DNA from: Marispirochaeta aestuarii | GTDB lineage: Bacteria > Spirochaetota > Spirochaetia > JC444 > Marispirochaetaceae | Reading direction: 5' to 3' | Assembly: GCF_002087085.1 (NCBI RefSeq) | Contig: NZ_MWQY01000022.1 | Span: forward strand, 1 to 57,831 | DNA length: 57,831 nucleotides | Part shown: positions 8,164 through 19,900 of the stretch, one piece after another | Numbering within the stretch: the stretch's first letter is position 1 | Layout of the letters: every line of letters starts with the position of its first letter | Made by a program: the position numbers and the translations under genes | Notes under the pieces: model-generated | What the model saw: only the letters and a program-made list of their open reading frames with translations | Database searches by the model: none | Told to the model about the DNA's origin: nothing

Positions 8164-9408
8164 TTATTCGTAGCGCAGTGCCTCTATAGGGTCGAGGCGT
8201 GAGGCGCGGAAAGCGGGATACCCGCCGAAAAAGAGTCCGATAATAAAGGCAAATCCGAAGGCAAGTACTACGGAATCCAGGGAGACCCTGGCGGCCATTC
8301 CGCCGAAGCGGGAGACAGCCCAGGATGCACCGACCCCCAGGGCGATTCCCACCAGTCCCCCGATCAGGGAAATAATGACCGCCTCGGTTATAAACTGCTG
8401 CAGGATGTCCGATCCCCGTGCCCCCAGGGCCATACGTACGCCGATTTCCCGGGTACGCTCTGTAACGGAAACCAGCATGATATTCATGATGCCAATTCCC
8501 CCCACAATCAGGCTGATGGCGGCTATACTCCCCAGAAGGACGGTAAAGGTCTCGGTTACACCCTGCATGGTGCTTAACAGATCGAGCTGATTGGCTATGT
8601 AAAAGTCGGCGCTGTCCATACCGGGAAGCCGGTGGGCACTGAGGATCCCGTTCTCGATTATCCGCTGCAGATCCCGCATAACCTCCGTGGAGGCGGCCTG
8701 GACATTGATAAGGGCGTAGTTCCGTTCCCCGGAGATATAACGCTGATAGGTGGATATGGGAATAAAGACCGCCGCATCCGAGGTTGAACTTCCCTTCTCC
8801 TCCATAATACCCACGACCCTGTGGTTTATGCCGTTAATACGTATGCTCTGCCCCAGGGGATCCACCCCTTCGGGAAAAAGGTCGCGGTACACCTGCACCC
8901 CGATTACCGCAACCGCTTTGCGGGTGTCCACATCCAGCTCCGAGAAAAACTGGCCATGTACAGGATGAAAATTGCGGATATCAGGATACCCGGTACCTGT
9001 TCCGATCACGGTAGCCACGGTGTTCACACTGCCGTACTTAAGCTGGGCCGTGGCACTGGATTCCGGAGCCGCCATGACCACGAGCTCCGGCCCAAGGGCG
9101 CGGATAAAGTTCAGATCATCCTCCGACAGGGTCGGAGTAATATTGGTTGTACTGCGGCGCACCAGGCTGCCCCCCCGGGGTTCACCGGAATAGACCAGGA
9201 GCAGGTTGGAGCCCAGGGACTCGAGGCTCTGCTGCACCGACAGCTGCGCACCGTTCCCCAGTGCGACCAGGGCGATTACCGCCGCCACTCCTATCATGAC
9301 CCCCAGGGCGGTTAAAAAGGAGCGCACCTTGTTGGAACCGATGCTCCTGAGGCTCATGACCAGACTTTCTCGAAATGCCCGGAATACCCGCAAAGTGGAG
9401 CTGTTCAT
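8164..9408 (-). CDS. MacB/FtsX-family ABC permease
   Basis: 414 aa. It shows the MacB-type layout: an N-terminal transmembrane helix (VRSFLTALGVMIGVAAVIALVALG), a large periplasmic domain (about residues 55-285), and three C-terminal membrane segments with the FtsX signature IGIMNIMLVSVTERTREIG and LGARGSDI. Unlike E. coli MacB, the ATPase is a separate upstream gene that overlaps it by 4 nt (ATGA). Such permeases do not pump through the membrane but transmit ATPase motion to an adaptor-TolC conduit (mechanotransmission). The substrate could be a peptide, lipid or small molecule and cannot be named. Confidence 0.9.
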   Translation of the reverse strand: MNSSTLRVFRAFRESLVMSLRSIGSNKVRSFLTALGVMIGVAAVIALVALGNGAQLSVQQSLESLGSNLLLVYSGEPRGGSLVRRSTTNITPTLSEDDLNFIRALGPELVVMAAPESSATAQLKYGSVNTVATVIGTGTGYPDIRNFHPVHGQFFSELDVDTRKAVAVIGVQVYRDLFPEGVDPLGQSIRINGINHRVVGIMEEKGSSTSDAAVFIPISTYQRYISGERNYALINVQAASTEVMRDLQRIIENGILSAHRLPGMDSADFYIANQLDLLSTMQGVTETFTVLLGSIAAISLIVGGIGIMNIMLVSVTERTREIGVRMALGARGSDILQQFITEAVIISLIGGLVGIALGVGASWAVSRFGGMAARVSLDSVVLAFGFAFIIGLFFGGYPAFRASRLDPIEALRYE

Positions 9409-10103
9409 GCTTCGAACTCCTCTGCAGGAACGTCCTGCAGGACCTTTCCGTCCCTGATCTGGACGACCCGTTTCGCCTGGCGGGCAAGATCGTTGTCGTG
9501 GGTAACCATAACAAGGGTGACCCCCTCGGTGTTCAGCTCATGAAAGAGCTTCATTATCTCAATGCCGGTTCTGGTATCCAGGGCTCCGGTGGGCTCATCC
9601 GCCAGGAGCAGTTTCGGTTTGCCCGCGAGGGCCCGGGCTATGGCGACGCGCTGACGCTGTCCGCCGGAGAGCTGATTCGGCACGTGATCGCTCCGGTCTC
9701 CCAGGCCCACCCGTTCAAGCATCTCCAGGGCCCGCTCCTTCCTCTCCTTCGGAGGAATGCCGGCGTAGACCAGGGGCAGCTCCACGTTCTCCAGGGCCGA
9801 TTCCCGCCCCAGCAGGTTGAAGGTCTGAAAAACAAAGCCGATATACCGGTTCCGCACCCCCGCCAGACTGTTGCTGTCCATGCGGGACACATCGGTCCCG
9901 GCAAGGCGGTAGGTTCCCCCCGTGGGAGAGTCGAGGCAGCCGATTATGTTCATCAGAGTCGATTTTCCTGAACCGCTGGGACCGATAATGGAAACGAACT
10001 CCCCCTCGGCGATACCGAAACTGACCCCATCGATGGCTTTGACCGTGGTAGGTCCCATCTGGTAGTGGCGGCTTATGCCGTCGATGTCGATAAGGGCAGC
10101 CAT
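9405..10103 (-). CDS. MacB/LolD-type ABC transporter ATP-binding protein
   Basis: 232 aa. Walker A is GPSGSGKST (residues 41-49), the signature motif is LSGGQRQRVAIARAL, Walker B is LLLADEPTGALD, and the H-loop is MVTHD. The Q-loop VFQTFNLL and the ADEPTGALD pattern are those of the LolD/MacB subfamily. Its ATG overlaps the adaptor stop by 1 nt (TAATG) and its stop overlaps the permease start, so the three genes are made as one unit. It should act as a cytoplasmic homodimer on the permease encoded next. Confidence 0.93.
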   Translation of the reverse strand: MAALIDIDGISRHYQMGPTTVKAIDGVSFGIAEGEFVSIIGPSGSGKSTLMNIIGCLDSPTGGTYRLAGTDVSRMDSNSLAGVRNRYIGFVFQTFNLLGRESALENVELPLVYAGIPPKERKERALEMLERVGLGDRSDHVPNQLSGGQRQRVAIARALAGKPKLLLADEPTGALDTRTGIEIMKLFHELNTEGVTLVMVTHDNDLARQAKRVVQIRDGKVLQDVPAEEFEA

Positions 10104-11284
10104 TATCTGCCTCCCGAGCCCGGAACAGTCACCGGTATTATGGAGGTCCCGGCACTCTCTGCTGCACCGCTGATCAACGAAAAGCCACCGCCTGTGGGAA
10201 CAACGACCTTTTCACCTTCCGCGAGTCCTTCGGTAATCACGACATTCGTTCCGTCGTCCGCTCCGGCGACCACCCTTTTGGTGACAACTTCGTCATTTTC
10301 CCAGACATCGAGATAAAACCGGCCCCGCACGCTGGAAACCGCAGTCCTGGGGACAATAATCCCGCTGTCGTCGCTTATCAGGATAGTCAGGTCGGCGCTC
10401 ATCCCCGGACGAAGTCCCCCGTCAGAGGCGGGAATAACCGTAGAAACGGTAAAAATCGAAATGTTGTTCACCACCTCCGCCGCAGGGCTCACCCGCTCCA
10501 CCACAGACTGCAGGGATTCACTTCCCAGGGCGTCCGCAGTAATGCGTACGGGCATTCCGATTTTTACCTTGCCGATATCGAACTCATCAACTTCAGCCCG
10601 CAGACGCAGGCGGGACACATCGGCAAAACTCATCAGCACCGAATTGCTGCTTGCCACATCGCCGGCGCTCACATTCGATGCAAGCACTACCCCGTTGTAG
10701 GGTGCGGTAACCGATGCATTGTTCAGCGCCTCCTGTGCCAGGTCTCTGCTTAATTCACCCTGGGACAGGCGGATCCGGGCCCCTTCAAGGCCCAGTGCGG
10801 CGTTCCGGGCTGCGGCACGCGCTGCATCACGCTGGTCCCGGGTTATGGAACCGGAGGCAAAGAGGCTCTCCTTTTCGGCCAGATCGTCTTCCGCCTCTTC
10901 CAGCTCAAGCTGTGCCTTTTCCAGATCCACCCGGGCCTGCTGCAGGTTCAGCTCCGCCTGACGGAGGGCGCTGCGTAAATCGGTATCATCAAAGCGTACC
11001 AGGACCTCTCCCTGCCCGACTTCGTCCCCTTCCAGACGGGCTTCAGTGACACTGCCGGAAATCTGGCTGCGTATATCCTGCAGCCGATAGGGTTCTACCC
11101 GGGAAGGACCTTCCACACTAACGGAAATCTTTCCGCTCTGTGCTTCGATGACGGCTATCTGTTCCTCCGCCGGACTGTCGCCCGCGGCTTCCACGGTGTC
11201 CCCTTTCCAGAAAAAACCGACGGCAGCACCGCCCAGGAGCAGAACCGCAAGGATTGCAATAAGCAGTTTGGTTTTGTTTTTCAT
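10103..11284 (-). CDS. Periplasmic adaptor (HlyD/MacA-like membrane fusion protein)
   Basis: 393 aa. It has an N-terminal membrane anchor (LLIAILAVLLLGGAAVGFFW), a lipoyl/barrel-sandwich half (VEPYRLQDIRSQISGSVTEARLEGDEVGQGEVLVRFD), and a long alpha-helical hairpin at about residues 105-190 rich in Ala, Glu and Leu. The second lipoyl half (VTAPYNGVVLASNVSAGDVA) and beta-barrel/membrane-proximal domains follow. This is the MacA-type adaptor that links an FtsX-like permease to a TolC channel. AAGGAG lies upstream of the ATG. It is second in the operon, 30 nt after the TolC-like gene. Confidence 0.9.
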   Translation of the reverse strand: MKNKTKLLIAILAVLLLGGAAVGFFWKGDTVEAAGDSPAEEQIAVIEAQSGKISVSVEGPSRVEPYRLQDIRSQISGSVTEARLEGDEVGQGEVLVRFDDTDLRSALRQAELNLQQARVDLEKAQLELEEAEDDLAEKESLFASGSITRDQRDAARAAARNAALGLEGARIRLSQGELSRDLAQEALNNASVTAPYNGVVLASNVSAGDVASSNSVLMSFADVSRLRLRAEVDEFDIGKVKIGMPVRITADALGSESLQSVVERVSPAAEVVNNISIFTVSTVIPASDGGLRPGMSADLTILISDDSGIIVPRTAVSSVRGRFYLDVWENDEVVTKRVVAGADDGTNVVITEGLAEGEKVVVPTGGGFSLISGAAESAGTSIIPVTVPGSGGR

Positions 11285-11314
11285 ATAATTATATCTCCTT
11301 GATTTTATTTAGAA

Positions 11315-12679
11315 CTATTCCCACAGGACAAGTTCTTGGAGCCAGAAGGCTGCCTGTGAGGTTTTCAGTATCTGTATATTTCTGGCAGACACGGCCTGTT
11401 CCTGGCGAAACAAAGCCCGCTGGAAATAGGCCCTGGCGCTGAGTTCCTCCGCAGCTGTCGCCCGGCCGGAATCCCGACGGTCCAGGACTGTCTGCAGGGT
11501 CATCTCGGCAAAATCCAGGGCCCTTTGTGCCTGGGAAATCGCGTCCTCCGCCAGCAGATACTGCTGGTACAGACTTCGTATCTGAAGGGCCAGGGTATCC
11601 TCCATCAGGGCCAGCCGGGCTTCGATCTGTGCAATCCGGGACTGTCCCAGCTCCTGTTCCTTTTTTGTATCCACACCCGTATTGAAGGGTATATTCACCG
11701 AAAAACTCAGTTCCCAGGTTTTGTCCGCATTGGAGTTGGAACTGCTCAGGTCGGGTCCATAGGATTCGAGGGGAAAGGAGTAGCTCAGTCCCAGTTCAGG
11801 GTTATCCATGTTATAACTCAGTGAAGCATTCTGCTCCCAGCCGGAAAAGTCGGCCCTGAGCGTGGGGGGCGAAACCATACCCCTGCGGGCATCCAGTTCC
11901 CTCTCGAGGGCGTTAATCTGGTCCCGCTGGGAGCGTATAGAAGGTGAACGTTCCAATGCCCAGGCAGTCAGATCCGGAGGTTTGGGCAGTTCCGAAAAAT
12001 TCGAGGCCGGTGCTTCAAGGGACTCCTCCCTTGCCTGGTTAAGATCTGCAAAAAACGCCAGTTCCAGCCAGCTGAGACGCTGGGCAAGAGTTCCCGTAAG
12101 CAGATCGGCCTCGGCAAGCCTCAGCTCGTCTTCGGCATCATTCAAATCATTCAGAGAGGCGGACCCGCTGTTAAAAAGATTCTGTACAATCCTCAGCTCC
12201 TCACCCGCGGCTTCCAGCTCACTCTCCAGAACCTCAAGCTCCCGCTGGGCAAGCCAGGCTGCGGAATAGGCGGCAAAAAGATCGACATATGCGTTATAGC
12301 GGGCGGTCTCAAGCTCCAGTTCCGCCAGGAATACAGCTTCCCGGGCGGTCTCCGCCGCCGCCCTGCCCGAGGGGTTCAACCCCAGGGGAATGGAGGTATT
12401 CACCGCAGCAGTTATTTCCCGCTGCTCTGCAAAATCTCCATCCTTCAGGGAGGTTAAATCGAGCCCCGGAGACAGGCTCATTCGGGCATCCCCGGGAAAC
12501 AGGGAAAGACTTAACTGATCTACGGAGGTCTCCAGGACGAATCGCGCCTCCTTTACCCCGTGGCTTTCGTCAATGGACGACAGCAGATCCTCAAAAGAAA
12601 GTGCCGGCAGGGTGCCTGCCCCGGCGACAACAAACAGCATGAGGAATGTCAAAAGTTTTTTATTTCCATATATAGTCAT
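11315..12679 (-). CDS. TolC-family outer-membrane channel protein
   Basis: 454 aa from the ATG at 12679. This start has GGAG nine nt upstream, whereas the in-frame ATG 15 nt further up overlaps that GGAG. A signal peptide (KKLLTFLMLFVVAGAGTLPALS) is followed by the two-fold repeated OEP architecture: long amphipathic helices (AELELETARYNAYVDLFAAYSAAW and the second-half ALQIRSLYQQYLLAEDAISQ) and beta segments with aromatic residues (LSYNMDNPELGLSYSFPLES, WELSFSVNIPF). It opens the efflux/export operon. A 111-bp gap separates it from the divergent solute-binding gene. The trimeric pore would span the spirochaetal outer membrane. Confidence 0.87.
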   Translation of the reverse strand: MTIYGNKKLLTFLMLFVVAGAGTLPALSFEDLLSSIDESHGVKEARFVLETSVDQLSLSLFPGDARMSLSPGLDLTSLKDGDFAEQREITAAVNTSIPLGLNPSGRAAAETAREAVFLAELELETARYNAYVDLFAAYSAAWLAQRELEVLESELEAAGEELRIVQNLFNSGSASLNDLNDAEDELRLAEADLLTGTLAQRLSWLELAFFADLNQAREESLEAPASNFSELPKPPDLTAWALERSPSIRSQRDQINALERELDARRGMVSPPTLRADFSGWEQNASLSYNMDNPELGLSYSFPLESYGPDLSSSNSNADKTWELSFSVNIPFNTGVDTKKEQELGQSRIAQIEARLALMEDTLALQIRSLYQQYLLAEDAISQAQRALDFAEMTLQTVLDRRDSGRATAAEELSARAYFQRALFRQEQAVSARNIQILKTSQAAFWLQELVLWE

Positions 12680-12777
12680 AATAATATACTCCATCTGATG
12701 ATAATATACCCATACCGGGATGAAGAGGCTATGTTCGTAATGTGAAGATTTCGTGGAGCTGGTTCCGGCTGTCGTGG

Positions 12778-12783
12778 TATAAT
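12778..12783 (+). promoter_or_regulatory. TATAAT -10 element directly before a start codon
   Basis: A perfect TATAAT lies 7 nt before the ATG at 12791. Transcription from it would begin at or next to the start codon and give a leaderless message. No clear -35 hexamer and no Shine-Dalgarno sequence are visible, which fits or at least does not contradict this. Confidence 0.3.
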
Positions 12784-12790
12784 CAGGTAC

Positions 12791-13864
12791 ATGAAGCCTA
12801 AATACCTGATTCCTGCTGCTCTCCTTATTCTGGCTGCAATTACTTCGGGAACAGTCCTTCTATATCGGGCTTCTCGAGGAGAGGCTGAGCCGAAAGGGCG
12901 CATCCAGGCCTTTTTTCATCTCTATGCTTCTCCTTCCAGGGAGGCTCTTGATACCCTGCTCAAGGAGTTCAGGGTTTTTTATCCCGGGGTTGAACTTTCC
13001 TACACCATCGAACCCTACCAGGACCTGAGGCGTTCCCTGACGGAACGCTTATCCGGTCCACCCCTGGAGAAGGACGAGGTGCTTGTAAGTATCCTTGCAG
13101 GGAAGGATCTGGATGAGTATTCCGGACTCTACACAGAGGCTGTTCCCTGGATCAGTTCCGCCTGGCGGCTCTATTTTGATTCCCGGCGTCTTTCGGAACT
13201 CGGCTTCGGGCATGATGATCTTGCAGCCTTGAGCCGCCGGGGCATGGAAAGCTTTTCTGAAACTCTTCTGGAACATCCGGATAATGCCGAAGCCCTCTTC
13301 AACCTGGGATCTGCCTTCTACCTGCCATGGCTTGCCTGGATTCAGCATCTGCAGATAGCATATTCCGGCGGCGAAAGCCCGGAAGGCTACTCCCCTTCCG
13401 CCTGGAGCAGGGGCATACAAGCATGGCAGACCCTTGTCGATGCAGGCTGTTTTAATCCTGATTACCGGGAGACCAATTTTGCCTCTTCCCAACTGGCCGT
13501 ACAGCGCGGAAAAGGTCTTTTTGTCCTGTCCGACGGGAGCATCTACAGTACCTATCCTCCCCGGGAACGAATACACCTCGATTCCATCCCCTTCCCCGGT
13601 TCCGAGACCGCAAACTGGCAGGTGGGATCCAGTTTTTATATCGGTATCTTTACCCCGCAGAGGGATGAGGATGATGCGGCTTTCAAAATCGAGGATCTCC
13701 TTTTGGACTACCTCTTCTCAGAAGGGGTACGGCAACGCTTTCTGGCAGCCACCGGGGTCCCCCTCCTGCCCCGCTCAAACGAGAACTCCCTCAGAGAGAT
13801 TCCCTCCCTGACTCAAAAGGCGGACGACCCGGAGCTGCAGGAACTGCTCAAATACCTGGAGTAA
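12791..13864 (+). CDS. Membrane-anchored solute-binding-like protein (family 1 fold)
   Basis: 357 aa. An uncleaved-looking N-terminal anchor (YLIPAALLILAAITSGTVLLYRAS) precedes a periplasmic domain with features of ABC sugar-binding proteins. These are a first strand and helix (IQAFFHLYASPSREALDTLLKEFRVFYPGVELSYTI), a W-rich middle, and a conserved C-terminal stretch (SEGVRQRFLAATGVPLLPRSNE) like the segment where family 1 binding proteins close. No permease genes are next to it, so transport is uncertain and a sensing or regulatory role is possible. It converges on the giant lipoprotein gene. Confidence 0.6.
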   Translation: MKPKYLIPAALLILAAITSGTVLLYRASRGEAEPKGRIQAFFHLYASPSREALDTLLKEFRVFYPGVELSYTIEPYQDLRRSLTERLSGPPLEKDEVLVSILAGKDLDEYSGLYTEAVPWISSAWRLYFDSRRLSELGFGHDDLAALSRRGMESFSETLLEHPDNAEALFNLGSAFYLPWLAWIQHLQIAYSGGESPEGYSPSAWSRGIQAWQTLVDAGCFNPDYRETNFASSQLAVQRGKGLFVLSDGSIYSTYPPRERIHLDSIPFPGSETANWQVGSSFYIGIFTPQRDEDDAAFKIEDLLLDYLFSEGVRQRFLAATGVPLLPRSNENSLREIPSLTQKADDPELQELLKYLE

Positions 13865-13900
13865 CTCTATCTTCGAATCCTGCAGACCTGAACCCCGGTA

Positions 13901-16900
13901 CTAGGGCACCTCCGGCATCAGATAGTTCAACTCAAAACGGTCCGCCGACGCGTAGCCGAAGGCCGCCTGCCAGTCAGGGCTTCCTCCTCTGACATACTCA
14001 ATACTGACCCGTTTTTCCGTCACGATGGTGTTGTTTGCGATAACCACATACTCCCAGCCGCCTTTCACCGCGTCGTAGAAGGCGAGCTTTATCCCGTCCC
14101 GGGTATTCATTCTGGCGGAATTCAGGTAGGCGATATAGGGTTCATCCGTTCCGGGGGCACGGTTGAGGCTTATGTCCGAATAGATTCCCGCCGTCCCGGT
14201 ATCATCAACTATCTGGGAGTATCCGAAGGAATAGGCTCCGCCGTTTTCGGGGTTGTTGTCGGATTTGATATAGTACAGATACCCCGTATCATCGCTCCAG
14301 AAGGAGATATGCAGATATCCCTGGTCGTCCACAACAGCGGAAATGTGTTTGCCGTTAAAGTCCTTGTTGGGATCATCCGGCAGAAATACCTCCTGACGAG
14401 TCCACTGGTTCTCATCGTCCTGAGGGGCCGTGCTTCCCGTCCGGGCCAGCCGCAGGGTCTTTCCGATGTTGTCGTAGTAAACGATCACCGGATAATAGTC
14501 CTCATCCAGGGCCAGGGAGAGGAATTCACCCGCGTCTGTCGTGCGGGCGATTCCGCCTGTCACCATGCGGTTATTCTCCCCGCCGTCGGTATCGGTGTCG
14601 GTCCCGTCGATATTTACCCAGTCCTGGAGTTCCGCTTCGTCGTTGTTTGCAGTAGATACGTACTGATACTTCAGGGTGTTGGAAATTCTATCGTGGTATG
14701 CCCAATGCACATTGGCGCCGTACCGTGCCGTCCGCACCTGGGAGAACTGGAAGAGCTCGCTGTCGTAACTCAGACCCTCACCCTGATAGTACCAGTTGTC
14801 AAAGAAGCTGCGGGTCCACTGTTCCGTATTTGCCGGAAGATTTGCGGCCCCGTCATTATCAACGTCGCCGTCTATGAAGTTGGCGTTCCGTTCGTAGGGG
14901 AAGGAACTGATATGCCCGTCGCTGTAGTTTCCATCCGATGAATTATTTGCCAGCCAGGCCAGGGCAAGACGGCCGGTGCTTGTTGGTGATGTCGCATCCA
15001 TGGCGATGTCGATGTGTTCCGCCGTGTCATAGGTGTGATAAACGCGGCTGCGGAAGGCGGCTGCATCGGTATTGCCGGAGGCAAAGAATACGTCAGAGGT
15101 CGCGTAGCTGGACCAGGCACCGAAGAGCCTGGAAGTACCCGGATGAATCGTCATGGCCGGATGCTGGGGGCTGTAGGAACTTTCCGGATCGGGTCCGAAG
15201 TATTCTCCAACCTTGAACAGGAAGAAGTAGCGGTCGTCGTTCCAGTCGGCTTCATTGCCGTCGGTACCGTAGGTGCTGTTGTAGCTGCGCTGATTGCTGT
15301 TGACATTGTTGACGGCATCGACACCATCCACCCGTATACCCAGCCAGCCGCTTCTGCTGGTTCCGCCGATGGATAATTCGAAGCTGGTAAAATCGGGGGC
15401 AATATTACTCACCGTCAATGCATCAGGGGTACCGCTCCCGGCGGGATCCCGGTACAGACCCGCAGTAGTGGGATTCAGGTTGAAGCCCACTACCTGTATA
15501 TCAGTTTCATTGTGATACACCGAATACCGGCCGAATCTTGATCGGTTGGTCTTGAGTCCGGGGGTGAGCCGGTTGATCTCGCTTATGTAGGGGACTACAT
15601 CCACGTTCATATCCGAACTTGATCCCGCGGGAGTCAGTACGCCGGTGTTCGGCCCGTCGGTGGCGCGTACCATAACGGTCTGATCCAGAGCCGCGGTGGT
15701 CCAGGATACCGATTCGGAGGGATCCGCGGTGTTGATTGTATAACTCCAGGTGTAATCGTAACCGGCGATATCATCGCCCCCGATCCGGGTAAGGGAATCG
15801 ACGGAATACCAGGTAATTCCGGAGTCGAAGCTGATTTCCACGTCATTGACGACAGTGTCGTCGTAGGCGGTTCCGGTAAAGCTTACCACGCCGGAGATGT
15901 CCGCCTGACCGGCCTGAATAGTTACGTCCCCTGCGGGAGTCCCATCAAGGGCTGATTTCAGCAGTACCTCGCCGCTGCCCGAATCGAAGTCCGCGATACC
16001 TCGCCACTCTCCGTTTTCGAAGGCTGCGGTCCATCCGGGCTGTACCGTTCCGTTGCCCATAAGGTCCGTCGATACAAAGAATTCCCTGTCCCCGGAAACA
16101 GAGGCGATGGCCGCGATAATACTGCCGCCGTCATTCAGGCTGAATCCCGCCTCATCAATATGTCCGTTCAATGGGGTAACATTACTTTGATCAAGATCAT
16201 CGATCTCCACAACAGGAGGTGTAATATCGCTGTTGTTGACCCATAATTCAATATCTCTCTGAACCAGGTTATCGTCGGTATCCAGCACCTCGATTCTCAG
16301 GGTGTACTGGACACCGGATTCCCAGCCGGAGATATCCAGGTTTATATCGTTCTCGTTCGTACCGTCCCCGGTATCGGAGATATCGATAGTAGTACCCACC
16401 GCCGGTACACCCGTACTGTCTTCAAGGCCGTTGGGAGCCGTCCGGCGCCCTCTTACGCTGGCGGTATAGGAAGCAGGGTTTATTCCTTCGTAATCACTGG
16501 CATTTACCTTGAGATATACGGAATCAGTGCGCTTGAAGAGCCCTGAATACAGGGTACCCGATTCATCTATTTCGATGCTTTCAATTTCCGGCGGATTATT
16601 CACGATCTGGATTGAAACCCTTTGATGTACATAATTGCCCGCCGTATCATAGACCAGGGTGTACATGTCCATGGGACCGTCTGGAAATATGCTCGTATCA
16701 AAATAGACAAACCATTCATCGTAGGTTCCCTTGGAAAGCAGGCTTTCCTGGAATCCGTCGTCATCGCCGTCCGCCGGATCGTCGTCGTACAAGCCTCTTT
16801 CCGATCGTTTGTCGACGTCGATCAGAAGGGACGGATCCTCGGTAAAGGGTATCATCTGTTCAATACCGCTCATGTCGGGTACGTCGGCGGTGCTGACTGC

Positions 16901-19900
16901 GCTGGTGCTTCCTGTCGTGGGATTATAGAAGTTTCCGTTCTTTACAAAGTAGACCCGTACAGATTCAATTCCGCTGATCGTTCCTGTGTCTTCCGCGCTT
17001 CCGATCAGGAGGTAATCTCCTCCCGATGTACTGTTCCCGTGAAAGCTGTAGATTTCTGCGGGGGGTGTTCCAATGTAGGAGAGGTCGTCCTTGTAATTGA
17101 AGCTGCCCGTTGGCAGAGTGTTGTCCACATTGAGCTGGATGGACAGGGTGTTCTGCTTGAAGGTCTGGTCCGTAACCCGCAATACCGCCTGGAGTATACC
17201 GTTTCCTCCCGGAACGATGCCTCCTGCGGCAGTGGTATCCAGTTCAAGTTCCAGGTCATATTCGTAGTATCCGTCCACAAGCCCGTTATCGGTAACCGAA
17301 CCCCCGGCATCGCTGATGCTCTGGAAACTGACGCCACCATCATAGCTGATCTGCATGCGCGAAGCTGTCAGGGGCATGTCATCCTTGAAACGTGCCGAGA
17401 GCTCGACCATCGGTCCGGATACTATGGAACCGTTAAGGGGCCTCGGCAGGGCTTCTCCCTGCCCTTCGATAAGGGGAGCCGTCGAGTCGATATAGATTCT
17501 GACCTCCCTGGCCTCCCCGGCCAGGTTGGGGCTTCCGGAGCGGGTGTTGTCAACATCGTAGGGTATTACCCTGAGGCGTATCCACCCGTCCGCAGCGGCA
17601 TACCCTGCGGCAATCAGGCTGGCCTTGCTGAGTTCGTTGGACTGGTTCATCAGGATGTTCCAGGAACCGTTGGTCACGCTCAAGTCGATGGGGACCGATT
17701 CATCCTCGAAATCCGAATCCCCGCTACTTCCGCTTCCGTCCAGGTCTAAACTGGAGGTATAGAATCCGTCATCATCCAGATCAACCTGGATTGTGACCTT
17801 CTGTATGTCGTCGTCATCGCTGACCGTACCCTGTACAATGAAGGCTCCGGCTACGCTCGAAGAGGCGGCGGGGGCGGTCAGGTAGAGCTGAGGCTTATCG
17901 CTGTCGGGATCGATATCAACCTGGAATACCTCGGACCCCAGGTTGCCTGCTGCGTCGCTTGCACTGACATCCACAGGGAAACGCCAGATATTGCTGCTTC
18001 CCGGTACCGTTTCAGTGGCGTACAAGGGGCCGGCGTACAGATCGCTGTCGAGCTCCAGTACCCAGTTGAGACTGGTGCCGCTGTTGCTCAGGAGAACATC
18101 ATCGGATATGCCGCCCACGGCGGAAAAACCGGTAACAGCACTCGCTTCCGTAACCGAACCCCGCAGGGTTACGGTCCCGTTTACATTGGGCGGATCAGCA
18201 AGATCCATACCCGCAGGCTGGGTGGGAATAATGTCGGGTTCGGTGGTGTCAATATTTACCGGGAGACTGATCGTCGTTGATTTGCTGAACTGGTCGACTG
18301 CGCTTATGTATAGGGTGAGAGAACCGTCCATGGATCCGTCCCGCGGAATCGCCACTGTGTGGGACCAGTCCGGGGCATTCAGTGTATCCACGGAGACAAA
18401 ATCGATTCCGTTGGTACTGATTTCAACATCCGTCAGGACAGTGCCGTCCACAGCCGTACCCGACATCAGAAAGCTGTTGTTGATCAGAGTCCCCGCCGTC
18501 GCAGTCTTATTCACAGTGCCCGCTGCATAGGCGTTGTCGATTTCAAAATCGATCACGCTGAGGGCCGGTGCGCCGGTATCGATGGTAAAGGCCACCGACG
18601 GAGTTTCCACCTCGTTAAAGGGGGTCGAAAGGTCCACATACTCGGTGTCCCGCAGGCGGAACTTTATATAGTGAATGCCCTCCCCCAGGTCTGCGACATA
18701 ATTCTGCCAGTTGAGGTTAATTCCGCTCACCGACACAGGGGTCGATCCGTCGGTGGTAACAGGGGTCCAGGGGACGTAGTTTATATCGTCTTCCGATACA
18801 GCGAACTGCAGGCTCGCAAGGCCGTCGTCATCGTCCGCGGAGCCCAGAACCTTCGCGTTGGATTCGAGCAGGTTATCAACCGCCGCGGCTCCCGCCGTTA
18901 TGTTGGAGAAGGAGATATTCGGTCGGTCGGAACCCTGGTTAATGACAAAACTAAGGTCCTCCCGGGCGGAAATATTCCCGGCCCCGTCCACGGCAATGGC
19001 TGTGACGTAATAGGTCAGGTCGGAATCGGTGTTGTTGATATCCCTGGTATTCAGGAGATAGGACCAGCTGTACGAGGAGCCGAGGGCTTCATAATCGACG
19101 TCACTCTCCGGATCATTTCCTGCAGGATCTGACGGCTGGGTAGTACCGTGGGCCAGATAAACCCTGGACACCATGACAGTATCCGATGCTCCTCCGCGGA
19201 TATTGAGCTCACCGTGGTATGTCCCCGGTTCTGTAAGAAACTCAACCACCGGCGGATCCTCATCCACCAGCAAAGTATAGGAATAGGCTGTTGTCCGGCC
19301 GTGAACATCCTCCACTTCGAGGTTTACCACAAGGGAATCAGCTCCGATGTTCAGGCCAGTCCGGTTCCATGACCAGGTACTGAAATCGGTTCCGGTATCC
19401 GTAACCGCCGCAAAGGAGGCTTCGCCTCCCAGTTTTGCCCGGACTTCAGCTACCCGGACACCGTCCGAGGCAGTACCGGTCAGGGTGAAGCGGTCATTCA
19501 CATAGATTCCCTGAAGAGTCACAGAGCTGGATACTCCGTTACTGATCTGGCTTATCGAAGCTGCCGGTTCGCTGTTGTCAACATTCAGACTTATACCGGT
19601 CGATAAAGCCGATACCGGATCGACATCCTGGGAGTCATCAAGGAAATCCTCACCCGTATCGTAAGCCCGTACCTGAACAGGATAGGACGCAATTCTTTCG
19701 CTAACGCCGGGGCCGGGATCACTCAGGGAATGACTGAATACGACGCTGGTTGAGTTTGAAGCAGAGTGGCTGCTTACAGGGTACCAGGATGAGCCGTTGT
19801 CGAAGGAGATCTCGATACTGTCCACGTCCACTCCGTCGTCGTCCCGTATTGTACCGCTGATGGAATCCGAATAGCGCAGCAGGGATCCGTCAGGGGTATC

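Noticed and set aside
16622-17749. Long plus-strand open frames (up to 375 codons) inside the 3619-aa gene
   Set aside because: They are antisense to a strong repeat-protein frame, which has a lipobox and a good start. The antisense products have no recognisable domain and no ribosome-binding site.
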